From positions 37,054,618-37,118,617 of the forward strand of contig CM077652.1 of assembly GCA_039707465.1 (NCBI GenBank): 64,000 bases of DNA, given 5' to 3'. Below the pieces are notes generated by a model. That model made no database searches, had not been told where the DNA came from, and was given only the letters and a program-made list of their open reading frames with translations. The stretch's first letter is position 1; every line of letters begins with the position of its first letter. Below, piece by piece: positions 12,421 through 23,600 of the stretch. Source of the DNA: Rhabdophis nuchalis (Eukaryota > Chordata > Lepidosauria > Squamata > Natricidae). Both the position numbers and the translations under genes were made by a program.

Positions 12421-12880
12421 TTTTATGCAGCCAGCCAATGACTCCAAAACTGTGGCTTTCTCACAAACCTTACAAATAAATCACTTACATTAAGGCAGAG
12501 TTTGTTTTATCGTGATTTAGTGGCCAAACCATGCGGAGTTGGGTTTGACTTCTACTGAAAGCCACCAATCTTCTTTTGCAAACCACAGTGTGTCAGTTCA
12601 CACAACCCAATGCTCCAAACAAGTATTGTTTCCATCGCAGCTGAGCAAAATGTGTCAATGAGCTCCTTGTGCTTGCTAAGGATTCTCTCTTTCTGGCCCT
12701 CTGCCTTTGCTCTCTCTTGCACACCTCAGTCATGGCACACTCTTCAAAAACAATCCAGAGGTTTATGGGGGCAGCTGCTTAAACTGGTATTACAAACAGC
12801 TATGGATGGAATGGAAGGAGACCTGAAGAGTTGGACTTATGAACATTGACACGGAAAGGACTAATATTATGTTAGTGTTC
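12421..12880. other. Unannotated sequence
   Basis: No recognised gene or repeat. Confidence 0.35.
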
Positions 12881-13765
12881 TGGGAAAAAACTTGGGTCGA
12901 ATTTTGAAATTTTCTTGCAATTTACTGTATCCTTCATGTGATAGGATCTGAAATTTTCCTATACTATTTCTGTTTCCTTTGTGAAGAGAGAAGTAACTTT
13001 GCTTTTTTCAAATATTAGAGTAATCTTTACATTTTTTGGTGTTGTTAAGTGGGCAATTAAGCAAATGGAGAGGGGAAAAATAGTAAACCTTTTGAATCAG
13101 GAAGGATGTAAACTTAAGCTAGGATATATGGTTTAAGTTTTATAAGTGTTAGGTTATATGACATGGTATTTAGATCTTAAGAATTATTTTCTATGTATTT
13201 TAATGTTCAACTAAAAGGGGGTGTTTATGTTGAGTTTGTTATAAGGTTTCTAATGGATTGATTATATACAGAATAAATATCAGATTAGGAAGTATTATGT
13301 AGCTTTTAGGTAAGAATGCTTTGATTGATAGGTGAATAGAGTAAATAATATTTGGGATGCTTGGAATTATTAGAGTGGTGTATAGCGGAAGTCAGGGGGG
13401 TGGGTTTGAATGGGAGGTGGGGGAGGGTTAGGGTGGAGGGTGGGGTAATATATATGTATGATTAATCGAGAGAGGGGAATAATGGGATATGCTTTTTTTT
13501 TTTTTAAAGAGAAATTTATATTATGTTTTTTATATCTTTAATTAACTTAGAAGATGGTGTTAATGGGATATTAATATACTAAGAGAAACTTATATTGTGT
13601 CTGCTGGGAGGCGAGGGGGTATAATATCTGAATGAGAAACTTATTTTAAGACGGGGTGAGGGGGGGTATAGTATTTGTATGTGATTTATATTACATGTCG
13701 GGGGGGGGGGTAAAAAGGGGGAAAATCTGTGTGAATAAAACTTTTTCAATAAAAAAAAAAAAAAT
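12881..13765 (+). mobile_element. L1-like LINE 3' UTR with poly(A) tail
   Basis: This is an AT-rich, G-tract-rich segment that ends in caataaaa followed by a run of A at 13749-13764. That is typical of an L1-type 3' end. No coding domain remains, so the family is inferred. Confidence 0.5.
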
Positions 13766-15068
13766 CCAGAGGGTTTGTGCCTTTCTTCTGTCATCCTTCA
13801 TGCTGTTCAGCCACAAAGAATTCTTGATGAAAACTTCCAGAACATAAAAATTAAGCAACTGTTTACAAAACTGTAAGCTGAGTTGGTAAACCCTTTTTTT
13901 ACTCATCCACTATTCTTGGAGGCCTCTTGGAAGTAGCTGGTCCCCCACCCTAGTCAAAATAATGAAGGGCCTCCCCTCTCTGTTCTAGAACCTTCTTTCC
14001 ATCAGCAGCCTCGGCTCCTTCCTACAAATTCTGTTTCCTCCCTTGCACTGCAAGAAACAACAGTAGAACCCCCCCTTGCCCCCCCCCCCTCCCCATGCAG
14101 GCAAGTTGTCTTCTGTGGCTACGCACCAGCAGCCTCAATCCAGCAACTGACATTTTAGCACCACTTATTAAAGAAACATCTGTATTAGCCAGCAGAGATA
14201 AAAGTTTATTGCCTCCTACTGCAGCTCAACAACACTTCCCTTAGGTGATTATATGCCATGTTACAGATAAGGGCAGGTCTTCAGATAAGGGTCACCTTAT
14301 TCTTATTGCATTAATTAAGAGGGCTCCTCCTGCTTTTTGATTGATTGATAAAGCTCATAGAACGAACAATTAGCTGCAGCTCAGTAAGTTTCCCCAACTG
14401 TAGATGAAACAATGTGAACTTCGAAGACGCTGGGAAGCACAGAGCTTTTCTGTGCTAGCAACTGAAGGGCTCCCATCCATCACTGCTGCGGTGATCTGTT
14501 ACTTGGGAGCGCTGAGATGCTTCCGCTTAGCTGCAGCCTCACTCCCACCCCACGAAGGGCTCCCATCACAGCTGAGATCCCAACATCGGGATCGTTTTCA
14601 GGTCCTGAAATGGGGCGGGCGGGGGGGGGGGGGAGAGGACAAAGTCCCAGATGGCAGCCAAGCAATCTGGAAAACGTTCGTCCAGATGTCAGCAACCCTG
14701 GTGGCTTGGAACCGGTCAGACATGCTAAACCACAAACTGTGCTTAACCAGCCACCCACCCACAGCTGCCTTCCTACTCCAGGAAAAACATCAAAATAAGC
14801 AGATCACATGAAGGGCTACTACATTGGTCTCCTTTTCTGGGTTTTCACTTTATTCTGGTGGTTTGCGAGTCCAGGCTCAGGTTGTAGCATTTCCGGCCGT
14901 AGCACAGCTGTAGATTTGCTTGGGGGAGGATGGGTTCAACAATGGTGGGGGGGATGACATCCAGAGAGTAATCTGACCCCAAACCAAACAAACAACCCAG
15001 TGGTTCAACCCAACAATGGTGGCTAATTCAATAGACAATGGTTGGGCAACCGGTGCTTCCCTATAGGC
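13766..15068. other. Unannotated intergenic sequence
   Basis: Short homopolymer C and G runs are present (around 14070 and 14620). No gene or repeat family is recognised. Confidence 0.4.
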
Positions 15069-15296
15069 CAGTGGTGTCCAAACCTTTTTCAAAGAGGGCC
15101 AGATTGGATGAAGTGAACATGGTGGAGGGCCGAACATTTTTCCGAACATTCTTTGAACCATTACAATTAAATGCAAATAAATTATTTTATGCCAAGTTAA
15201 TTGCAAATGACACACTTTTCATTTCATAACATTAAGATCAACTGACAGTTGAGTTTTCACAATGTATTGAAAATGAATTTTAAAAAAACTTACCTA

Positions 15297-15760
15297 CCTC
15301 TTTCTCTCTTTCCCTCTTTCTTCCTCTCTCTCTCCATTTCTCTCGCTTTCTCTCTTTCTTTCTCTCTCTCTCTCTCTGTTTCTCTTTCTTTCTGTCTCTC
15401 TTTCTTTCTTTCTCTCTCTTTCGTTCTCTTTCTCTCTCTTTCTCTCTGTCACTCTGTCTGTGTGTCTGTCTGTCTGTCTCTCACTCACTTAATCAGTCTC
15501 TATCTATCCGTCTCTCCCTCCCTCTCTCTGTCTCTCCCTGTCTCTGTGTGTGTCACTCTCTCTGATTCTCTCCCTCCCTCCCTCTCTCTGTATGTCTGTC
15601 TCTCCCTCTTTCCCCGTCTGTCTCCGATTCAATCCGATTCCGATTCATTCTCTATCTGTGTCTCTCTCCCTCCCTCTCTTTCTCTCTGTCTCTGTCTGTC
15701 TCTCTGTCTTTCCCTCCCTCCCCTTCTGTCTCTCTCTGTGTCTGTCAGTCACTCCCTCGC
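15297..15760. repeat. CT/CTTT/CTGT pyrimidine tract inside the hAT element
   Basis: Low-complexity pyrimidine strand of about 460 bp. Confidence 0.95.
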
Positions 15761-15764
15761 CACT

Positions 15765-16200
15765 CGCAGCGGGCGAGGGAGCAGGCGGGGTGAGCACCCA
15801 AGGCTACCGTCATCTTAAGCACCACCGAAGCTGTCGCCCGGCAGGGGCGTCAGGCAGGGAAACCGGTCGCATCTCCATCGCGGCTCCCTCCGGCAGGCAC
15901 CACGGCTTACGTTTTGAGGCCGCGCGTCCATCTTCCCTGCCTGACGCCCCTGCCGGGCGACCTTGTGCGGCGGGAGCTGCACGTTCTGGGGCTGCATGGC
16001 TGGGAGGGAGGTGAACGCGCCAAGCGGACATTCTGGGGCCACGCGTTCACCTCCCTCCCAGCTTCGCAGCCCCAGAACGTGCAGCGATGGAGGCGCGACC
16101 GGCTTCCCTGCCTGACGCCCCTGCCGGGCGACAGCCTCGGTGGTGCTTAAGATGACGGTAGCCTTGGGTGCTCACCCCGCCTGCTCCCTCGCCCGCTGCG
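15765..16200. repeat. GC-rich foldback: 116-bp outer and 43-bp inner arms
   Basis: 15765-15880 is the inverted complement of 16085-16200, with four mismatches in 116. 15977-16019 is nested and inverted against 16042-16084. A further copy of the ccctgcctgacgcccctgcc unit lies near 15928. Together these could fold into a long GC-rich hairpin. Confidence 0.93.
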
Positions 16201-16449
16201 GGAGGAGGCGTCCGTAACCTCCGTCCACCTCCCTCCCAGCCACACAGCCCCAGAGACAGAGGGAGGGAGGGCCACATTTATACAGAGCAGGGAGGGCTGT
16301 TGGAGGGCCATATTAAACCGCCCCCCGGGCCGCAAATGGCCCGCGGGCCTGACTTTGGACATGCCTGCTATAGGCGGATAGTAAGACACTCATCCACCGC
16401 AGGCAGGAGCTAATTAGAGGCTCAACTAGGACCCCAATTTATACAATCC

Positions 16450-17650
16450 CTCCTTGCTGGTGTGCAAAGACAGGACGTGCCCCCATTGTCTGCCTCCAGT
16501 TCCACGTTCAGGTGTGTGCAGTCACCGGCTCAGCCCTTGGCGGGGCGGCAGGACAAGACCCAGCACGGCCGTCCCCTTAACCGGCCGCAGAGCGCTTGGA
16601 TCGAAAGAGTAAACCGAAAGAGCCCCAAGGGCTGCGTGCATCTCGGGATCCGATCCCGCAAGGCCAAGCGCAGCGCAGCGAGAGCTCTTCGCGCAGGGCG
16701 ATCGCCGGTCGAAGCCCACCCGGGGCCGGGATCTCCATGCCGGGAACCCCCGCCGCGTGGCGCGGCTTGAAGGACGAGGGAAGGTCGCTCTCGGGGCGGG
16801 AAGCCGGGGCCCCCGCGAGAGAAGCGCGCCCCGTCAAGGGGAATTGAGAGGGGGGGGGTGTTGCAGGCCCTGGAAGCGGCTGGGAGGGGAGGTCCGGGAC
16901 CAGCGCGGTGGTTTGGGGGGCGTCGAGGGCTGGGGAGCGCCTGGGGGCAGCGGCCCACTCGAGGGCGGAGGGGCGATGCGCGGAGGGGCTTCAGGCCCAC
17001 GGGGGGGGGGGCTGGGGAGAGCCGAGGGGAGCGGCTGGGCGTCTCCGAGCCCGGTTCTTCGAAGCAGCCCTTCCGCAGACGGGATCCGGTGGGAGGAGGC
17101 GCTGCGCCCGCGGGCGGCCCGATGGCTGCGGGGAGGCGCCGCCGGCGGAGATGCCGAGCCGAGGGGCTGCGGCCGGGGCTGCTTCGCCCGAAGCCCCTCC
17201 GGCTTCCCCGCTGCGGGCCGTGGGTGTGTCGGGAGGGCCGCTTCTTCGCCCCCGTCTGTCTTTCTCCGAGGCATCGTTTCAAAAAAAGAGGGGGGGGGCA
17301 GAACCCCCGGGATCTGCAGCCGTGAAAAAGGAAAACCGCGTCGTCCCGTTTTGAAGGGCCACGAATGAGCGCTCGGCGGGGCCCCGCTTCTGCCAGCCTC
17401 TCCCCGGGCCAGGGGCGCTGCGGCTGCCTGGGGTCGCGCGGGGAAGGCGGGGCGGTGGTCCTGGCGAGGCGCCTCACTTGAGGAAGAAGCGCGTCTTGCT
17501 GTCCCCGATCAAGGACCTGCGGGGAGAAAGGAGCGCGGCGTCAGAGCCCTCCGCCCGGCAGGAGGCAGGCGGCCCCGGCTCCCCTGGGCTTTTTCTCTGG
17601 GGAGGGGGCAGCCGGCACAGCGCGTGGGGGGGGGCGGTGTCCGACTTTGA
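16450..17650. promoter_or_regulatory. CpG-island-like block around AQP8 last exon
   Basis: This is a sharply GC-rich segment with frequent unmutated CG dinucleotides and C/G homopolymers, containing the 43-bp final AQP8 exon. CpG density normally marks promoters, so an antisense or downstream promoter is possible, but no TATA box, initiator or first exon is identified. Simple GC bias on a small chromosome would also explain it. Confidence 0.55.
17474..17516 (-). CDS. AQP8: AQP8 last coding exon (14 codons including stop)
   Basis: This 43-nt exon starts after acceptor ctccccgcag. It completes Arg243 and encodes [13 protein letters not shown] then TGA, which aligns with the human C-terminal tail (IGDGKTRLILK). 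It is separated from the previous exon by a 4464-bp intron and sits inside a very GC-rich block. It is easily missed by gene finders because of its size. The 3' UTR runs to lower coordinates, and no AATAAA is visible in the next kilobase. Confidence 0.9.
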
Positions 17651-20600
17651 CGGTCTTAAGCAAAGCTGCCCGGGAACCTCTGGGAGTTGAAGAGCGGCGG
17701 CTGGACACCCTGCTTGCTCCCTACTTCAAACTCCCCTCAGGCACCTCTCAAAGGGTTGATGCTGTCCAAAGCCAGGTTTTTGGCAGAGGTGTCCAACCCA
17801 AAGGACTACCCCCCCCCCAAATGTTGCCAGGGTTGGCAGCTGACCATAACAGTAGCCTGCATTCCAGAAAGAGGAGAGGCTCTGGAGGGCTCCTTGGGAG
17901 AAAGCCGCAAGGAGCTGCAGCACCTCCACCTGAGAGCTTCTCCACTGGAGAGCTTCTGGCTGAACTTTCCCTGACCCTGCAGTCTCAATTCTAGAACCAC
18001 ATTTCTCCTGGCTGCCCTTCTCTGCAGCCCTTCCACGTTGAGTCCGAATAACAGAGTTGGAAGGGACTTTGGAGGATTTCTAGTCCAACCTCTGCTCAAG
18101 CAGGAAACCTTATACCATTCTGGACAAATGGTTGTCTAATCTCTTCTTAAACACATCCAGTGTTGGGGCACCCACAATTTCTGGAGACCAGTCGTTCCAC
18201 TGGTTAATTGTTCTGTCAGGAAATTTCTCCTTAGTTCTTAGATTGCTTCTCTCCTTGATTAGTTTCCATCCATGTTTCTTGTTCTGCCTTTAGAAGAAAA
18301 GGTCGACCCTTTCCTTTCTGGCAGACTCTTAGATATTTGGACACTGCTATCATGTCACCCCTAGTCCTTCTTTTCATTAAAGAGGCTTTCTTAAAGGATT
18401 GAAAGTGTCTGCAGAATGCGGTCAAAAAACTCAAGATATTAGTATGGGAGAAAATCAAAGAACAACATTATTTGAGGATACCAGTTTGGCTTTCAACAAT
18501 GGAAGCACCGATTCACCCAAATGTCATTAATATGGAAAATATTGTTAGATATAAAGACATTTTGAATGAAAAGGGGGAGCTCAAAACTAAACAAGAAATG
18601 TGTCAGCAAGGGATCGATATAACATGGTACTCACAATGCAGATACAGCCTAGATATGAGAAAGATGCTAAATTACATGGTATTTATAAATAACTAACAGA
18701 ATAAGATAAAATATTAATAGGAACATAAGAAAGATTGATAAAGAAATTGCATAGTTACTGAGTATAAAGTTGGAAGAGGAACAAGTGAAAGAGACAATTT
18801 TGATTATACGAATTAGATTAATAGCAGAAACTGTGGGAATTGAATTATAAATTAACAATGTCAACTGCATATAAAGAGAACTTGTATAAGATGTTTTACA
18901 GATGGCACCTGGCACCGGCAAGACTGGCGAAGATGTTTAAAGACAAGTTAACTAAAAGTTGGAAGTGTCATCAGATGCCTGAATCTTACTATCATATGTG
19001 ATGGACATGTGTAGAAGCAAAAAAAATATTGGTCAAAAATAAAGACATAGTTGGGGAAAGTGATAAAGCAAAGTATTGAGTTAAAGCCAGAAATATTTTT
19101 GCTGGGGATTTTACCTGAAATTTATAATAAAGAGAATACCTATTTAATTATCCATGTATTAACTGCAGCTAGAAATGTATTTGTACAATATTGGAAAAGT
19201 GAAGAGATTCCTAGTGATTAGAAGGTGATCAGGAAAATATTAGAATGTGCAGAAATGAATAGATTAACACTTGCAATTAAAGAGAAAGAACAAACTGAAT
19301 ATTATATGATATGGGAATTATTTTATCAATGGTTAGAGGAGAAAAGGGAAATTGGAAAGAAGGAAAGAAGACTAAAGAGTAGAAAATATATTAAGATAGA
19401 GGTATAAACAAGATAATTGTTAGTATGATGAGGAAGATAATTATGCTTAATGTTATTTATTTTTATTAGAAGATATGTTAAGAAGAAAATGAATAGGTTA
19501 ATAATGTTCAATTGTCTAATATACTACAATTTTAAGATTAGAAAATCAATATTAATGTGAATGATGTTGTAAATGCTGAAAGCTGTTGGACAGAGATATT
19601 TGTACCAAGAGGACAACTGTTTAAGGAAAAATGAAATGTTTATATGGTAATAAAAAGTAAAAAACTTTTTATTAAAAATAAGTTGGAAGGGACTTTGGAG
19701 GATTTCTAGTCCAACCTCTGCTCAAGTAGGAAACCTTATACCATTCTGGACAAAGGGTTGTCCAATCTCTTCTTAAAACACATCCAGTGTTGGGGCACCC
19801 ACAATTTCTGGAGACCAGTCGTTCCACTGCTTAATTGTTCTGTCAGGAAATTTCTCCTAGATTGCTTCTCTCCTTGATTAGCAGGACAAGAAGCAATGGG
19901 TGGAAGCTAATCAAGGAGAGAAGCAACCTAGAACAAGGGTGAAATTTCCTGACAGTTAGAACAATTAATCGGTGGAACTTCTTGTCTCCAAAAGTTGTGG
20001 GTGCTCCAACATTGGAGATTTTTAAGAAGAGATTGGACAACCATTTGTCTGAAATGATATAGAGTATCCTGCCTGAGCAGGGGGTTGGACTAGAAGACCT
20101 CCAGGATCCCTTCCAACTCTGTTATTCTGAAATTTCTGACATCCTGCATCTTTCCTCCTCCCTCAGTTTTGAGCAAATTGTATCTTTTCTTTGCTCTGTT
20201 CCAGTCCTGGAATTGTCTTTTCTTGTGCCTATATTTGTCTTGTTCCAAAAGATCTGAGCTCTTCTTGTTCATCCTTTGTGCTGTGGCCATTGGTGGAGAG
20301 ACTATGAAGGGTGTGGCTTTAGGAGGCCATGTTCTTTCTGGTTTTTCACTGACTGAGGAGTTTCGGTTTCAGCAAGACACACATCTCATCTCAAACTGCT
20401 TCCTGGTTTTGCCTTCTACTTAAGCACCTTCCTAATCCAGCTCACTCTGCTTTGGCCAGACATGACTTCTGCAGCCCTTATCAGGTGCAAGAGATGTGCC
20501 CTGCTCCATCACCCAGATAGCTCAAACCATAATGCCAGAAACCAAATCTCTTCCACTTATATTATCTCTAAAGTCAAGCCTTTAAAAAGGCAACACTGTC

Positions 20601-23600
20601 CTAGAATTAAGATCAATTAAGCCTTGGTAAGACCACACTTGAATATTGCATCCAGTTCTGGTTGCCACACTATAAAAAAGATGTTGAGAGTCTGGAAAGA
20701 TTGGCAAGCAGAACAACAAAGACGATGAGGGGACTGAAAGTTAAAACATATGAAGAACGGTTGCAGGAACTGAGTAGGTCTAGTTTAATGAAAAGAAGGA
20801 CCAGGGAAGACATGATAGCAGCCTTCCAATATCTCAGGGGCTGCCACAAAGAAGAGGGAGTCAAGCTATTCTCCAAGGCACCTGAGGGCAGGACAAGAAG
20901 CAATGGGTGGAAACTCATCAAGGGGAGAAGCAACTAAGGAGAAATTTACTGACAGGGAGAACAATTAATCAGTAGAACAACTTGCTTCCAGAAGTTGTGA
21001 ATGCTCCAACACTGGAAGTTTTTAAGAAGAGATTGGATAACCATTTGTCTGAGGTGGTGTAGGGTTTCCTGCCCTGATCAGGGGGTTGAACTGGAAGACC
21101 TCCAGTGTCCCTTCCAACTCTTGTTCTTCTGCCTTTTCCGTGCTGAACCTAGCTCACGTTCATCCTGGTTTATTCTGAACCTAGCTCACATTACCCTTGA
21201 TTGAATATCATTTATGGCTAAGCCTGTTGCACAAACCTAGCCTGCCTGTTTAGTTTAGGATACCAAAATCAGACACTGCCTCTCCCCGTATCTCCCTAGC
21301 ACAAGAGAGCTTGAAGAACCTTGGGAATGGAAGGACAGTGAAAGAATCCTGGGGATGGAGGGACAAGGTCCCCCTGACCATCGTGGGCACCTCTGGCTTT
21401 TGAATGGCACCCAGAGGGGCAGATTCAAAAAAAGTTGGCATAGCCAAGCAAAACCACATGTTACTGCTAAACATACTTGCAATTAGATGAATTACAAACA
21501 AATATGATTACTTCCCATGTGTTGCCTTATTTATGCCTTCTGTCACACCGAAAACTTTGGGAGACCAAACAGAAGCAGCTGGGAGGCAACAGGAGCCCTG
21601 AGGCATCCATTCCTGACATGGGCCAAGACGACACTCAGTTCTTGGTGGGGGGGCTGGGTTGGGCTGGGCTGGACCTGCCAGGATTGAATGTGGGACTTCC
21701 TGCATGCCAAACACTTCCTTATTCTCATTCTCGGCGAAACTGGGATCCTTTCACATGTCAGCAACCTGAGAAACTCCATTGACTGTTACTTGAGGAATCG
21801 CTGCTGATAGACCCAATTAATTCCTGAGTCCCGCTCCAGAATGAGTCCAAGGATCCGACTAGCCCAGCCAGGCAACCCCGCGGTGTGGCATTTGCCCTCT
21901 GGAATGAGGTTCCCCCTCCCCAGACCCATACAACTCTCCCGCCAGAGCATTCCGGGAGGCCCTGAAAACCTGGCACGTACCTTATCAATGCCCCCACCAG
22001 AAGTGCAGCTCCCATGGGGCCCACCCAGTACACCCAGTGATAGTCCCAGTGGTTGGCAGCCACCGCAGGGCCAAAAGCTCTGGCCGGATTCATGCAGGCT
22101 CCAGAAACGGCTCCCCTGAAGAGAGAAGAAAGGTTGAAAGAATGAAATGGTCCCTCCCAGGAAGGCTTTCAAGCAAGGCTTGGGAATTCTCCAGTCTGGG
22201 CAAAGAATTCCCCTCGAGACGTCTTCTCTGCTGCCCCTTTTATCCTGACTGAGCGCAGAGTTAATTGGCAATGCTAACAATGCCCCCAATCACCCACCCC
22301 GAGACATGGATCAAAATAAGCCCAATTCCGGTTGGGCCAAGAGCATCCAAGTCTCCTTGGTGTACCCTGAAGTGGCACTGAAAAGACCGGGAGAGGAGCC
22401 TTCCGGGACAAGCCAAGGGGAAGGGCAGCTGCAGGCGGAGTTTCAACTGGTCTTTAGACAAGCAGCAGGCAAGCACCGCAGGGCGAGATGCATTTCCTGG
22501 ATGGCTAGAAACAGAAACACCACCACCCCAACCCCACTCCCCACAAGGCCACCGTCATCTTCTGCTACTCTGAAAGAAGAAAAACAGAATTCCCAGGGAT
22601 TTTGCTGTGAGGCACCAACAATTTCGGCAGGAGATAAGGAGACATGGGGACACCCTGACGTGGGTCTGTAAGGGGAGAGGCCGCTGGGCAATGGGCCATG
22701 TCTATCAGCTGAGTCAAAATCGGGAAGAGCCGCACAGGGATTCCAGGACCCCTCCCCCCCTTGGAGGCTACCCTCCCCCCCACCCACTCCCCTTGCCTGA
22801 TCTCTGTCGGCAACAGCTGGGAAACATTACTTAGCAGCTGAACTGCAGCTGAAGGACATAATGGCCACCCCGGCTCTCTTGCTCATGTTTATCAATGGAT
22901 GGGGGTGGGAATTCTTCACCCCGATTGCTGGTGGGAGGGGATTGAAACCTCCTCCAGACAAAACCTCCACGGTGAGGGAGAGAGGCGGAGTTTGAATGCT
23001 TCGGGGCATGAAGGGCACCCTCACCCTGGATCCTAGTAGCAAAGAGTGCCAGGGACAGGGTTCTCCCCAGGCAGGCCAGAAGGGCTGTTTCGGCCCACCC
23101 TAAAGCCCCCAGCCCAGCCCAGCCCCAGGGCTCTGCCCATCAGCCAGGCAGCGGAGCTGTCCAGCAAGTCAGGAGGCCCTGCAGCCTCCAGGGGAGCTGA
23201 CCAGTGGATAATGATGGCAACGCTGCTTCCTTCCTGCGTCAAATTCGGGCTGCAAATGGCTCCTTCCCTGATTTCAGAGGATGCCCAGGCAAGCTCAGGA
23301 GGGCGAGTTTTATCTCCTTGTGCTTTCCACAGGCTGAATTCCTCCCATAATGGACCCTAATCCCTCAAGGAGCAGGTGCGCTCTGGGGACTCCCAGAGGT
23401 CATTGGGAAGGTCATTGGGAAGGGCTCAGGATCAGCCATCATGGCCACCAGCCCTCCCTCTCCCTGGTTGTGCTGAGCACGCGTGCAGCTGTTTCTTCTA
23501 CCTGCCGATGTTTTTATATCCTTGTTCTGAGATGCAGACATGCTCCAAGTTCGCCTTTCTTGAAACCGGCTCTGCCCCTGCCTGTCTTTTCAGCTCTTCC

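Larger units (their letters stand above)
15069..16367 (+). mobile_element. Large hAT-like non-autonomous element with foldback core (1299 bp)
   Basis: The ends cagtggtgtccaaacc and ggactttggacatgcctg-like sequence (inverted: caggcatgtccaaagtc) are bounded by a perfect 8-bp duplication, ctataggc, at 15061-15068 and 16368-16375. The interior holds a pyrimidine microsatellite (15297-15760) and a GC-rich foldback (15765-16200). No transposase is visible. Confidence 0.88.

Noticed and set aside
15249..15818. A 189-codon Ser/Leu/Val-rich frame
   Set aside because: It lies wholly in the pyrimidine tract of the hAT-like element.
16530..17477. A 315-codon minus-strand frame in the CpG-rich block
   Set aside because: Length is explained by scarcity of AT-rich stop codons. 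Composition is Pro/Arg/Ala-rich with no recognisable domain, and it overlaps the AQP8 3' UTR out of frame with the true exon.
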